Shown: positions 10,063-18,879 of the stretch, piece by piece
Numbering within the stretch: position 1 is the stretch's first letter
Layout of the letters: the number at the start of each line of letters is the position of its first letter
Assembly: GCA_963798325.1 (NCBI GenBank)
Contig: CAWCSS010000003.1
Span: forward strand, 62,001 to 126,000
Origin: Solirubrobacter sp963798325
GTDB lineage: Bacteria > Actinomycetota > Thermoleophilia > Solirubrobacterales > Solirubrobacteraceae
Direction: 5' to 3'
DNA length: 64,000 nucleotides
Made by a program: the position numbers and the translations under genes
Notes under the pieces: model-generated
Database searches by the model: none
What the model saw: only the letters and a program-made list of their open reading frames with translations
Told to the model about the DNA's origin: nothing

Positions 10063-10547
10063 TCCGGCCCGCGACGCCCGACGACGCGCCCGCGCTGAAG
10101 GCACTCGACCACGCCATCTGGTCGTTCGAGCACTCCCCCGTCGAACCCCGCGACCGGCCGTTCGAGACCGACGGCGTGCTGGTCGACGAGCGCGACGGCG
10201 AGCTCACCGGATACGTCAAGCTCGGCGAGCTGTGGCCGATCGAGTCCGTCGCGCACGTGCGCGAGATCAAGGGCCTCGCCGTCGCCGCGGACCATCAGCG
10301 CAAAGGCGTCGCCAAAGGCCTGATCGCCGCCGCGCTCGACGAGGCCCGGCGCCAGGGCGCCACGAAGGTCACCCTGCGCCATCTCGGCCACAACACCGGT
10401 GCCCGCGCCCTCTACGAGGACTGCGGCTTCGTCGAGGAGGGCCGCCTGCGCGACCTCTTCTACCTCCAGGGCGCGTACGTGGACGACGTGTTGATGTCGA
10501 TCACGCTCGGGATGTCTTCCCCGGACGAGTCGGCGCTGCACCGGTAG
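10059..10547 (+). CDS. GNAT-family N-acetyltransferase
   Basis: 162 residues from GTG 10059, which overlaps the upstream TGA as GTGA. GNAT fold landmarks are visible: IKGLAVAADHQRKGVAKGLI, where QRKGVA is the acetyl-CoA pyrophosphate loop (Q/R-x-x-G-x-G/A), and HNTGARALYEDCGFVEEGRL, the strand-helix that ends the fold, with the Tyr often used as general acid. The substrate is unknown. Coupling to TetR suggests co-expression with acyl-CoA metabolism, where it could acetylate a CoA ligase or a small molecule, but that is inference. Confidence 0.85.
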   Translation: MIRPATPDDAPALKALDHAIWSFEHSPVEPRDRPFETDGVLVDERDGELTGYVKLGELWPIESVAHVREIKGLAVAADHQRKGVAKGLIAAALDEARRQGATKVTLRHLGHNTGARALYEDCGFVEEGRLRDLFYLQGAYVDDVLMSITLGMSSPDESALHR

Positions 10548-10559
10548 GGTTTTGGGGAC

Positions 10560-12353
10560 ATGGCCGATCTCGCCCAACGCCCCGCCGCCGCCGACGTCCG
10601 CTCGCTCGGTGGCCTCGCGCTTGCCGCCGTCGACCGCTACACCGGGGACGCGATGCGCGCTCCCGGGCGGCCGGCGATCACGTACGCCGACTTCGGTCGC
10701 GCGATCCGCGAGATCGCGGGCGGCCTGGCGAGCCTGGGCGTGAACACCGGCGAGAAGGTCGCGATCCTCTGCGGCACCGTCCCCGAGTGGACGATGGCCG
10801 ACTTCGGCGCGTTCTGCGCCGGCGCGATCGTCGTGCCCGTCTACCACACCAACTCGCCCGAGGAGTGCGAGTACGTGCTCTCGCACTCGGGCGCGAAGGC
10901 GATCCTGCTCGAGGACGCCGCGCAGGCGGCCAAGCTGGCCAAGGTCCGTGACGCGCTGCCGGAGCTCGAGCACGTGATCGTGCTCACCGGCGAGGCCGAG
11001 GGCGCGATCACGCTCGCCGACCTGCGCCGGCGAGGCGCGGGCTCCGATGTCGCCGGCGAGCGGGTCGCCGCGGTCAACTCCGACGACCCGGCCACGATCG
11101 TCTACACCTCCGGCACCACCGGCCCGCCGAAGGGCTGCGTGCTGAGCCACGCGAACCTGCTCTACACCGCGGGCGCCTACATCGACCGGCTCGGGATGCG
11201 CGACGCGCCGCCGGTGATCTTCCAATACCTGCCGCTGGCTCACGTGCTGGCGCGGATGGTCTCCTTCGTCGCGCTCGACACGGGCGGGACGCTGGCGTTC
11301 TGGAGCGGGACCACGGCGAAGCTCGCCGAGGACATCGGCGAGGCCAAGCCGACCCACATCCCGACCGTCCCGCGCCTGCTGGAGAAGATCCACACCCGCG
11401 TGGTCAGCACCGCCGCGGCGGCCGGCGGCGCCAAGGCGCAGATCTTCTCCCGCGCGCTGGCGACCGGCGAGAAGGTGGCCAAGGCCAAGCGCGAAGGGCG
11501 CAAGGTGGGCCCGATCGACCGCGCCCGCCACGCCGCGGGCGACAAGCTCGCGCTGTCGAAGGTGCGCGACGCGCTCGGCCCCAACAACCCGGTCCTGGTC
11601 ACCGGCGCGGCGCCGATCGGCACCGAGGTGATCGAGTTCTTCTACGCCTGCGGCGTGCCGGTGCTCGAGGGCTACGGGATGACCGAGACGTGCGCGGCCG
11701 CGACCCTGAACACCGTCGGCGAGGTGCAGGTCGGCTCGGTCGGCCGGCCGTTGCCCGGGACCGAGGTCAAGATCGGCGACGACGGCGAGATCCTGATGCG
11801 CGGCCCGCACATCTTCCTCGGCTATCACCGCAACGAGGAGGCCACCGCCGAGATCATGGAGGACGACGGCTGGCTGCATTCCGGCGACCTCGGTGAGATC
11901 GTCGACGGCTTCGTCCGCATCACCGGCCGCAAGAAGGACCTGATCATCACCTCCTCGGGCAAGAACGTCTCGCCCGAGATGCTCGAGAGCGCGCTGCGCG
12001 AGACGCGCTGGATCTCGCAGGCGATCGCGGCCGGCGACCGCCGGTCCTACCTGGTCGCGCTGGTCACGCTGGATCCGGATGAGATCCCGCGGCTGGCCGC
12101 CGAGGCGGGCGTCTCCCCCGATCCGGAGGCGATGGCGAGCAACGAGAAGGTCCGCGACGTGATCTGGAAGGACATCGACGCGGTCAACCAGAAGTTCGCC
12201 CGGATCGAGCAGATCAAGCGCTTCGCGATCCTCCCGCGTGACCTTTCCCAGGAGGAGGGCGAGCTGACGCCGACGCTGAAGGTCAAGCGCGCGGTCGTCT
12301 ACAAGAAGTACGAGCCGGACGTCACCGCGCTGTACGAGGGATCAGGCGAGTAG
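10560..12353 (+). CDS. Long-chain acyl-CoA synthetase (FadD-type AMP-forming ligase)
   Basis: 597 residues from ATG 10560, 12 bp after the acetyltransferase. Adenylation motifs: YTSGTTGPPKGCVLSHANL (P-loop, near residue 180), YLPLAHVLARM, the AMP-binding motif GYGMTETCAA, then GWLHSGDLGEIV and ITGRKKDLIITSSGKNVSPE with the hinge. The C-terminal catalytic lysine region is FPRxL-like (ILPRDLSQEEGELTPTLKVKR). The protein activates fatty acids to acyl-AMP and then acyl-CoA, supplying the dehydrogenase next door. It belongs to the ~600-residue bacterial FadD15 group. The last 12 bp overlap the convergent LuxR gene, so no terminator fits between them. Confidence 0.93.
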   Translation: MADLAQRPAAADVRSLGGLALAAVDRYTGDAMRAPGRPAITYADFGRAIREIAGGLASLGVNTGEKVAILCGTVPEWTMADFGAFCAGAIVVPVYHTNSPEECEYVLSHSGAKAILLEDAAQAAKLAKVRDALPELEHVIVLTGEAEGAITLADLRRRGAGSDVAGERVAAVNSDDPATIVYTSGTTGPPKGCVLSHANLLYTAGAYIDRLGMRDAPPVIFQYLPLAHVLARMVSFVALDTGGTLAFWSGTTAKLAEDIGEAKPTHIPTVPRLLEKIHTRVVSTAAAAGGAKAQIFSRALATGEKVAKAKREGRKVGPIDRARHAAGDKLALSKVRDALGPNNPVLVTGAAPIGTEVIEFFYACGVPVLEGYGMTETCAAATLNTVGEVQVGSVGRPLPGTEVKIGDDGEILMRGPHIFLGYHRNEEATAEIMEDDGWLHSGDLGEIVDGFVRITGRKKDLIITSSGKNVSPEMLESALRETRWISQAIAAGDRRSYLVALVTLDPDEIPRLAAEAGVSPDPEAMASNEKVRDVIWKDIDAVNQKFARIEQIKRFAILPRDLSQEEGELTPTLKVKRAVVYKKYEPDVTALYEGSGE

Positions 12354-15152
12354 GCCGAGCTCGGACGCGCGCGCCGCCGCCTCGGTGCGCGTGCGACACG
12401 ACAGCTTGAGCAGGATGTTGCGGACGTGCATGTCGACCGTGCGCGGGCTCAGGAACAGCTCGTGGGCGATCTCGCGGTTCGTCCGCCCGACGGAGACGAG
12501 CCGCATCACCTCGAGCTCGCGGCGTGACAGGCCCGCGGTCTCGTGCTCGGCCGCGGCGCGGCGGCCGAGGCGCGGCTCGAGCGGTTCGCCGAGCCGGGCG
12601 AACTCGGCCGCCACCGCGGCGACCAGCGGCTTGGCACCGAGCTTGCGGGCACAGCGGTACGCGTCCTCGAGACGTTCCAGCGCCGGATCGCGCTCGCCCG
12701 CGGCGGCCAGCGCGACACCCGTCCGCAGCGCGATCTGCGCCCGCTCGAACGGGATCTCCAGCCCGTCCTGGAGCTCGAGCGCACGCCCGATCTGCTGCGC
12801 CGCCGCGGCTGCGTCACCTTCGGCCAGGGCGGTCTCGCCGAGCGCGTGGGCAAGCGCGGACAGCGCGTCCGGGTGCCCCGTCGTCGCGGCGATCGCGGAC
12901 AGCGCTTCGCTGCACGCGCGCGCCCGGGTGAGGTCGCCGCCGGTGGCGAACGCCTGCGCGGCGGCGCGCAGGCCCCAGACGGCGTAGTGGTTGTCCTCGC
13001 TGCGCTCCCAGCGCTCCAGCACGGCGCGGAAATGCTCCTGCGCGGCCGCGTGGTCGCCGGCGTGGTGGGCCATCCAGCCGAGCGCGGCCTGGCTGTCGAC
13101 GCCCATCGAGACGACGTCGAGTCGTGCGGCGGTCGCGGAGCAGCGGGTCAGCAGCGGGATCGCCGCGCGGGCGTCGCCGCGGAAGCCGAGGATGGCACCG
13201 AGCACACCGTCGGCGACCAGCGCGTCGTCGGCTCGCGCGGTGCCGGCGCCGAGCTCGCGGCACAGCTGTTCGGACTGCTCCCAGTCACCGAGCTCGCGCA
13301 GCACGTAGGCCATGCAGTTCAGGCAGACCTGCTCCTGCCCGGCCGCCCCGCTGGCCTCGCACAGGCTGACCGCGGTCCCGAGCGCCGCGCGCGCCCCGTC
13401 GTAGTCGGCGGCGGTCTCCAGAGCGGTGGCCAGCCGCTGGTAGAGCTCCGCGGCGTTGGTCGTCAACCCGTGCTCGAGCGCCAGCGAGAGGCCGGCGCGG
13501 ATCGTCTCCACGCCGAGCGCGAACTCTCCGCGCTTGGCGCGGGCCACGCCTTCGAGCCCGAACGCGCGCGCCCGCAAGTCGATCCGCTCGGCGAACGCGG
13601 CCTCGACCGCCGCCGAGACCGCGAGATCAACGGCGTCGCCGTGGCGGCCGGAGCTCTGGCGGTAGGAGGCGACGAGCAGGCGCTCGGCCGCCGCCTCGCC
13701 GGGCAGCCCGCTGACGGCGAACGCCTCGGCGGCGGCCATCCGCGCGCTCAGCGCCCGCTCGCGGTCGCCCTGCAGTTCGTAGAGCCCGGCGAGCCGGCGC
13801 TCGGTCGCGCCCAGCGCGGCGCCGTCCTCGCCGTCGCCGACCTCGCGCAGCGCGCGGACGGCCTCGGCGAAGTCGCCGGCGATCTCGGCGCTGTGGGCGT
13901 AGAGCTGCAGGGCGCCCAGGCGCTCCGGCGCGCGCACGCCCTCGGGCCAGAGATCGAGCGCCTCGAGCGCGGCCGCGGCGGCGTCGCGGTGCGCGTGCAC
14001 GGCGACGAGCTCCCGCGCGGCCGACAGGTAGGCGTCGACGGCGCGCTCCGGCTCCCCGGCGGCGCGCCAATGCGCGGCGATCTCGGTGCTCGGCGCATCG
14101 GCGGCGGTGAGCCGCTCGGCGTGCGACCAGTGCAGCTCGCGGCGCCGGCGCCACTGGATGTCCTCGTAGATCGCCCCGCGGACCAGCGCGTGCCGGAACC
14201 TCGCGCGGCCCCCCTCGGTCTCGGTGATCAGCCCGGTCTCGAGCAGCTCGTCGAGCCCGGGCGCGAGGTCGAGCGCGAACTCCGAGCCGGCCACCGCGGC
14301 GGCTTCGGCGGCCGCGCGGCCCGCGGCGGAGAGCCCGGCGGTGCGCAGCAACACGGCGTCGCGGATCGTCTCCGGCACAGGCACGTCGCCGTCATGCGAG
14401 AGCTCAAGCCCCTGCGGGCCGCTGCAGACGCGATCCCCCTCGATCAACGCACACGCCAGCTCCTGGATGAAGAACGGCACGCCCTGCGTGCGATCGAACA
14501 GCGCGGCGGCCAGCGTCGGCGACAGCGGCCCGCCGAGCTCCTGCTCGGCCAGCGCGGCGCCGGCGGCGGCGTCCAGCGGTGCGACCGTCAGCTCCCGCAG
14601 CAGCCGGGCACGCCGCAGATCGGCGCGCAGCCGGCGCAGCGGATGCCCACGCCCGACCTCATCGGACCGGTACGCGCCCACCACGAGCATCGGCAGCTCG
14701 CGCAGCGGCGCCGCCAGCGCGGCGAGCAGTTCCAGCGACGCCTCGTCCGACCACTGCAGGTCATCGAGCAACACCACGGCGGGAGCGAGCAACTCGAGCC
14801 CGCTGCGCACCGCCTCGAACAGCGTCGCCCGGTCGCTCGCCTCGGCCGGCTCACCCAGCTCCGGCAACAACATCGCCAGGTGCGCCCGCAGCGGACCGGC
14901 GCCGTCCAGCGCGCCCGGCTCACGTCGCAGCCGCGACCGCAGCGCCGCCAGCACCGGTCCGTACGCCCCGGCCCGCGGCGCCGCGGCAGCGCCCCGCAAC
15001 ACGGGAGCGCCGTCCAGCGCCGCCTCGGCCAGGTGCGTCTTCCCCACCCCGGCCTCACCCGCCAGCAACACCAGCGAGCCCCGCCCGGCCAACGCCTCAC
15101 CCACGGCGTCACCGAGCCAAGCCAACTCGCGCTGTCGTCCGACGAGCATCAC
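12342..15152 (-). CDS. LAL-type LuxR transcriptional regulator (AAA ATPase, TPR-like repeats, LuxR HTH)
   Basis: 936 residues from ATG 15152. It starts LVGRQRELAWLGDAV, then Walker A GEAGVGKTHLAEAAL and Walker B VVLLDDLQWSDEASL, the usual AAA_16 head of MalT-like regulators. A long middle of alpha-helical, Ala-rich repeats (residues ~350-860) looks like TPR units. The C-terminus is a LuxR DNA-binding domain: LSRRELEVMRLVSVGRTNRE and FLSPRTVDMHVRNILLKLSC. Such proteins are signal-dependent ATPase activators, often near catabolic or secondary metabolic genes; the inducer here is unknown. Two palindromic repeats lie just upstream of its start, the nearer one 8 bp away. No frameshift in 2.8 kb. 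Confidence 0.93.
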   Translation of the reverse strand: MMLVGRQRELAWLGDAVGEALAGRGSLVLLAGEAGVGKTHLAEAALDGAPVLRGAAAAPRAGAYGPVLAALRSRLRREPGALDGAGPLRAHLAMLLPELGEPAEASDRATLFEAVRSGLELLAPAVVLLDDLQWSDEASLELLAALAAPLRELPMLVVGAYRSDEVGRGHPLRRLRADLRRARLLRELTVAPLDAAAGAALAEQELGGPLSPTLAAALFDRTQGVPFFIQELACALIEGDRVCSGPQGLELSHDGDVPVPETIRDAVLLRTAGLSAAGRAAAEAAAVAGSEFALDLAPGLDELLETGLITETEGGRARFRHALVRGAIYEDIQWRRRRELHWSHAERLTAADAPSTEIAAHWRAAGEPERAVDAYLSAARELVAVHAHRDAAAAALEALDLWPEGVRAPERLGALQLYAHSAEIAGDFAEAVRALREVGDGEDGAALGATERRLAGLYELQGDRERALSARMAAAEAFAVSGLPGEAAAERLLVASYRQSSGRHGDAVDLAVSAAVEAAFAERIDLRARAFGLEGVARAKRGEFALGVETIRAGLSLALEHGLTTNAAELYQRLATALETAADYDGARAALGTAVSLCEASGAAGQEQVCLNCMAYVLRELGDWEQSEQLCRELGAGTARADDALVADGVLGAILGFRGDARAAIPLLTRCSATAARLDVVSMGVDSQAALGWMAHHAGDHAAAQEHFRAVLERWERSEDNHYAVWGLRAAAQAFATGGDLTRARACSEALSAIAATTGHPDALSALAHALGETALAEGDAAAAAQQIGRALELQDGLEIPFERAQIALRTGVALAAAGERDPALERLEDAYRCARKLGAKPLVAAVAAEFARLGEPLEPRLGRRAAAEHETAGLSRRELEVMRLVSVGRTNREIAHELFLSPRTVDMHVRNILLKLSCRTRTEAAARASELGLLA

Positions 15153-15159
15153 CCAAATC

Positions 15160-15180
15160 TAAAGGGGACAGTCCCCTTTA
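15160..15180. repeat. Palindromic repeat, first of a tandem pair
   Basis: Core AAAGGGGACAGTCCCCTTT flanked by T and A, a perfect inverted repeat around a central A at 15170. It lies 8 bp upstream of the LuxR-family start codon, where it could form a hairpin in the leader RNA. Confidence 0.9.
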
Positions 15181-15226
15181 TGTGGTTTTGCCTGCAAACC
15201 CACACGATCGTGAGTGCCGGCAAACC

Positions 15227-15247
15227 TAAAGGGGACAGTCCCCTTTA
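15227..15247. repeat. Palindromic repeat, second of a tandem pair
   Basis: Same core and orientation as the copy at 15160, with 46 bp between them. That spacer has its own small palindromes (TTGCCTGCAA and CACGATCGTG). The copy lies 8 bp beyond the stop codon of the DUF4242 gene and may act as its terminator. Confidence 0.9.
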
Positions 15248-15255
15248 TCGGGGGT

Positions 15256-15543
15256 TTAGGCTGCGACGGGTTCCGGGCGGACGATCACGGTGTCGGCGAC
15301 GAGGGTGACCTCGTTGGCCGGCATGCCGGTGCGCTCGGCCTGCTCGCGGACCTTGTTGGCGGAGGTGCCTTCGTAGATGCAGACGGTGCCGAGCTTGCCC
15401 GACTCCTCCTGCACGACGTAGGTGCGGATCCAGCGGACGTCGTTGGACATCTCGTCGCCGACCTCGGCGGAGCGGGCGGCGGTCTGCTGGAGCTCTTCGG
15501 GGGTGCCCCAGAAGTCACGGCGGCGAATGGCGTAGAGGTTCAT
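15256..15543 (-). CDS. DUF4242-family small protein
   Basis: 95 residues from ATG 15543 (MNLYAIRRRDFWGTPEELQQ). RWIRTYVVQEESGKLGTVCI and ANEVTLVADTVIVRPEP are typical of the DUF4242 ferredoxin-like fold family, sometimes called nickel-responsive or SCO4226-like proteins. It is probably a small cytoplasmic dimer; no activity is established. An upstream ATG at 15624 would add 27 residues with no family similarity, so the shorter form is preferred. It reads towards the LuxR gene and ends 8 bp before a palindromic repeat. The ~200 bp to the divergent MFS gene carry no motif I can name. Confidence 0.75.
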   Translation of the reverse strand: MNLYAIRRRDFWGTPEELQQTAARSAEVGDEMSNDVRWIRTYVVQEESGKLGTVCIYEGTSANKVREQAERTGMPANEVTLVADTVIVRPEPVAA

Positions 15544-15745
15544 GCCGAGTACGGTCCCGGATCGGGCCGGTGCGCGCATCCGCAGATATGCCGTACTTCG
15601 CGCCGACCTATGCCGTATCGGCAACGGCGGCGTGGAGCCCGGGGAGCGCTGTCCCGGCGAGGGTCCACGAGCGCATCAGCAGGCGCGAGAGGCCCGTCAT
15701 CGGCTTTACCACGCCATTACTGACCCATTGCCGCCGCTGCCGAGT

Positions 15746-16957
15746 ATGGCCGCCATGCAGACGCCGACCGGAGATCACCGCACACGCTGGTTCTTCGCCG
15801 CTCACCTTCAGAGCGCGCTGGGAACCGGTGCCGGCTACGTGGCCCTCCTGCTGCTCGCCTACGAGCAGCTCGGCAATGCCTGGGGCGCGACCGCCGTCCT
15901 GATCGCCGATCTGCTTCCCGCGATGCTGTTCGGCCCGCTGCTCGGCGGCCTGATCGATCGCACCGGCCGGCTCGGCTGCGCGATCGCCGCTGACGCGATC
16001 GGCGCGCTCGCCTTCCTCGGCCTGACCGTCGCCCACGGCGGCGCGCAGCTGATCGCGCTCGCCCTGCTCGCGGGCCTCAGCAGCGCCCTCCTTCGCCCCG
16101 CCACCTGCGCGCTGCTGCCCGCCATCGTCGACCCCAAGAACCTGACCAAGGCCAACGGCATCTTCGGCGCCGTGCGCGAGCTCGGCCAGCTGATCGGCCC
16201 CGCGCTCGCCGCCGGAGCGCTGCTCGTCGCCTCGCCCGAGCTCGTACTCGGGCTCAACGCGCTCACCTTCGCCATTTCCGCGCTGCTGCTCACCCGCCTC
16301 ACCGGGCGGCTCAACGTGGCGACGCCGCAGGCGGACGAGGACGCTCCCGTGACCAACGTCGCGAGCGTCCTGAAGGACCGCCTCACCCGCAGCCTCGTGC
16401 TCACCTCCGGCGCCGTGATGCTCGTCGCCGGCGCCACCAACGTCGCCGAGCTCGTGCTCGCCAAGCAGGAGCTGCACGGCGGCGCGTCGGGCTTCGCCCT
16501 GCTGGTCGCGGCCTTCGGCTGCGGGATGCTGGCCGGCAGCCTGCTCGGCCCCAGGCGCGACGAGGCCCTGCGCAGCCGCTACCTGACCGCGATCGCCGCG
16601 CTCGCCGTCGGCCTGCTGGGCACCGCCGCCAGCCCGGCCCTGCCGTTGGCGATGATCGCCTTCAGCCTCGCCGGGATCGGCAACGGCCTATTCCTGGTCA
16701 CCGTCCGCGTGCTGATGCAGAAGCTGATCCCGGAGAACGCCCACGGCCGCGCGTTCGGCCTGCTGGACGCGATCGACTCCTGGGGCTTCGGCGCCGCGAT
16801 CATCGCCGGCGGCGCGCTCAGCGCCAGCGTCGGCGGCCGCGCGACGTTCGCCATCGCCGGCACGCTCGCCCTGATCGTGCTGATCGCCGCGCAGCGCACC
16901 GTCCGCCCCGCGGGCCCCACCCGACTTTCCCCCTACACGCTCGTCCCCACGACCTGA
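15746..16957 (+). CDS. MFS transporter (drug/metabolite exporter type)
   Basis: 403 residues from ATG 15746 (a second ATG at 15755 is equally possible). About twelve hydrophobic segments, with the loop 2-3 signature GPLLGGLIDRTGR after TM2 and a half-way repeat at LLGPRRDEALRSR, define a major facilitator antiporter. The conserved segment GAVRELGQLIGPALAAGALL in TM5 resembles MFS_3/enterobactin-exporter-like transporters. Substrate unknown. It stands alone; the next gene downstream is separated by a mini-ORF and a strong hairpin. Confidence 0.88.
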   Translation: MAAMQTPTGDHRTRWFFAAHLQSALGTGAGYVALLLLAYEQLGNAWGATAVLIADLLPAMLFGPLLGGLIDRTGRLGCAIAADAIGALAFLGLTVAHGGAQLIALALLAGLSSALLRPATCALLPAIVDPKNLTKANGIFGAVRELGQLIGPALAAGALLVASPELVLGLNALTFAISALLLTRLTGRLNVATPQADEDAPVTNVASVLKDRLTRSLVLTSGAVMLVAGATNVAELVLAKQELHGGASGFALLVAAFGCGMLAGSLLGPRRDEALRSRYLTAIAALAVGLLGTAASPALPLAMIAFSLAGIGNGLFLVTVRVLMQKLIPENAHGRAFGLLDAIDSWGFGAAIIAGGALSASVGGRATFAIAGTLALIVLIAAQRTVRPAGPTRLSPYTLVPTT

Positions 16958-16967
16958 GGAGGCTGAC

Positions 16968-16985
16968 ATGGGCCGCAAGTGGTAA
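16968..16985 (+). CDS. Five-codon mini-ORF (MGRKW) with a perfect ribosome site
   Basis: ATG-GGC-CGC-AAG-TGG-TAA follows a consensus GAGGAGG at 16956-16962 by 5 bp, right after the MFS stop (TGA 16955-16957). It is followed at 22 bp by a 20-bp hairpin. This could be a leader peptide or a short translated tail; a chance occurrence cannot be excluded. Confidence 0.35.
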   Translation: MGRKW

Positions 16986-17007
16986 TTCCCCCCAACGCGA
17001 CACACCA

Positions 17008-17051
17008 CCGAGGCGCGCGTCACGGGTCCGAACCCGTGAGGCGCGCCTCGG
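17008..17051 (+). terminator. Strong GC hairpin between MFS and EAL genes
   Basis: A 20-bp stem with one mismatch and a 4-base loop (CCGA, 17028-17031); arms 17008-17027 and 17032-17051. No U-tract follows, so if it terminates it does so in the actinobacterial I-shaped manner. It separates the MFS/mini-ORF unit from the EAL gene. Confidence 0.7.
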
Positions 17052-17135
17052 CGCCGTTAAAGCTCAGCGGCAGCGTGCGAAACCTCACGCCCGCTCCGTG
17101 GGTGCCGTCCATGCGCCGATGACAGGGAGGCTGCC

Positions 17136-18779
17136 ATGACCCTCGTGCACCTGCTCTTCCTCGCGCTGCTCGCCGCTCCGACGGCGCTCGTCGCCGTCCG
17201 CGCGGTCGAGCTCAAGCAGGATCGCTTCGCCTGGGCCGTGATGGCCGTCGGGCTGATCCTCTTCACCGGCGGGTTCGCCTGGCAGGCGCTGACCGATCTC
17301 GCCGGCGTGCCGACCGGCTCCCCCGGCCTCGCCGACGTCATCTGGCTGGCCTTCTATCCCTGCCCGCTGATCGCGATGCTGGCCTTCGCCCGGCCGTGGC
17401 TGCGCCGCGCCCACGCGCCCGTATTGCTGGAGACGCTGCTCGTCCTGCTGGGCACGACCGCCGTCGTGACCGCGTTCGTGCTCCCGCCGGTGCTCGACAA
17501 CGCCAGTGAGCTCACCCCGCTCGCCCAGGCGATCAACGGCCTCTACCCGCTGTTCGACAGCGTCCTGCTGTCGATCGCGATCCTCGGCGCGTCCGTCGGC
17601 GGTCGCCGCCACGGGCTGCCGTGGATGCTGATGGGGCTCGGCGCGCTCGGCCTGATCGTCGGCGACATGCTGTGGACGCTGGACCTCGCGCATGGCACCT
17701 GGCTGGTGCTCTCCCCGGCCTACATCCCCTACCTGCTGTGGCCGGCCTCGCTCGCCGTCGCGGCGTGGCTGCCCGTGCGCTCCGCCGGACGCGGCCCGTC
17801 CGCCGTCGGCGTGCGCACCGTCGCCACGACGCTGATCGCCAGCACCGCCTCGATCCTGCTGCTGGTCGCCAACGAGTGGGTCGACGTCCCGGCCGCGTCG
17901 GTCATCCTCGCCGCGCTCGCGCTGCTGACCGCCGGACATCGCAGCGGGCTCGCCCTGGCCGGCGCGCTGCGTGGGAACCTCGGCGCCGCGCAGCAGCGCG
18001 AGCTCGTCGACGACGTGCGCGAGGCGCTCGCCCACCACGACCTGACGCTGCACTACCAGCCGCTGGTGGACGCCACGACCGGCTCGGTCAAGGGCGCCGA
18101 GGCGCTGCTGCGCTGGTACCGCGACGGTGCCTTCGTGCCGCCCGACAGCTTCCTGGGCGCGGTCGAGCGCTCAGAGCTGATGCGCCCGCTGACCGATTTC
18201 GTGATCGATCGCGCGCTCGAGACCGCCGCGCTGTGGTGGGCCGACGGCTACCAGATCGGCATCAGCGTCAACCTGGCGACGGCCAACCTCAACGAGGCCG
18301 ATCTCCCGGGCCGCGTCCTGCACGCGCTCTGCCACCACCGCCTCCCGCCGCACGCGCTCACGCTGGAGATCACCGAGACGGCCGAGATCCACGACAACGT
18401 GATGGCCCAGCACGTCCTGCTGGCGCTGCATCAGCTCGGTATCGGGCTCTCGGTGGACGATTTCGGCACCGGCCACTCGTCGCTCGTGCGGCTCGCGCAC
18501 TTCCCGATCTCCGAGCTCAAGATCGACCGCAGCTTCGTGCGGGACATGCACACCTCCAAGCAGCCGATCGTCGCCACCGCGATCCAGATCGCGCAGACGC
18601 TCGGGCTGCGCGTGGTGGCGGAGGGTGTCGAAGATGAAGTGACGCTCGACGCCCTGCGCGAGCTGGGTTGCAACCTCGCGCAGGGCTATTTCGTCTCGCG
18701 CCCCCTTCCCGCACAGGAGTTCGAGGGATGGCTCTATCAGAACGCCATCCCCCAAGTGGCGCCGCTGACGGCGGCGTGA
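17136..18779 (+). CDS. Membrane-bound EAL-domain cyclic-di-GMP phosphodiesterase
   Basis: 547 residues from ATG 17136. The N-terminal ~280 residues hold about eight hydrophobic segments, a sensor-like membrane domain. From residue ~290 there is a complete EAL domain: KGAEALLRW (the EAL Glu), SVNLATANL, LEITETAEI, SVDDFGTGHSS, LKIDRSFV, VAEGVED and QGYFVSRPLP. All metal ligands and the catalytic Glu are present, so it should hydrolyse c-di-GMP. No GGDEF domain is present, unlike many actinobacterial membrane EAL proteins. Neighbours give no clue to the signal sensed. Confidence 0.92.
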   Translation: MTLVHLLFLALLAAPTALVAVRAVELKQDRFAWAVMAVGLILFTGGFAWQALTDLAGVPTGSPGLADVIWLAFYPCPLIAMLAFARPWLRRAHAPVLLETLLVLLGTTAVVTAFVLPPVLDNASELTPLAQAINGLYPLFDSVLLSIAILGASVGGRRHGLPWMLMGLGALGLIVGDMLWTLDLAHGTWLVLSPAYIPYLLWPASLAVAAWLPVRSAGRGPSAVGVRTVATTLIASTASILLLVANEWVDVPAASVILAALALLTAGHRSGLALAGALRGNLGAAQQRELVDDVREALAHHDLTLHYQPLVDATTGSVKGAEALLRWYRDGAFVPPDSFLGAVERSELMRPLTDFVIDRALETAALWWADGYQIGISVNLATANLNEADLPGRVLHALCHHRLPPHALTLEITETAEIHDNVMAQHVLLALHQLGIGLSVDDFGTGHSSLVRLAHFPISELKIDRSFVRDMHTSKQPIVATAIQIAQTLGLRVVAEGVEDEVTLDALRELGCNLAQGYFVSRPLPAQEFEGWLYQNAIPQVAPLTAA

Positions 18780-18879
18780 ACGTCCGCGCGTGAGGCGCCG
18801 GCGGACCGACCGAACGTGGTCATGTCCCAGATCGTGAGCACGCAAGCATGGAGACGGCTCGACGCCATACTTCCGAGGC

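Noticed and set aside
15160..15247. CRISPR-like repeat-spacer arrangement
   Set aside because: Only two units here, the repeats are palindromes found singly elsewhere, there is a single spacer, and no cas gene is present.
16968..16985. Tryptophan attenuator leader
   Set aside because: Only one Trp codon and no trp genes downstream; the next gene is an EAL protein.
17008..17051. Integron attC or phage attachment site
   Set aside because: A simple stem-loop without integrase core sites, no tRNA, no integrase and no direct repeats around it.
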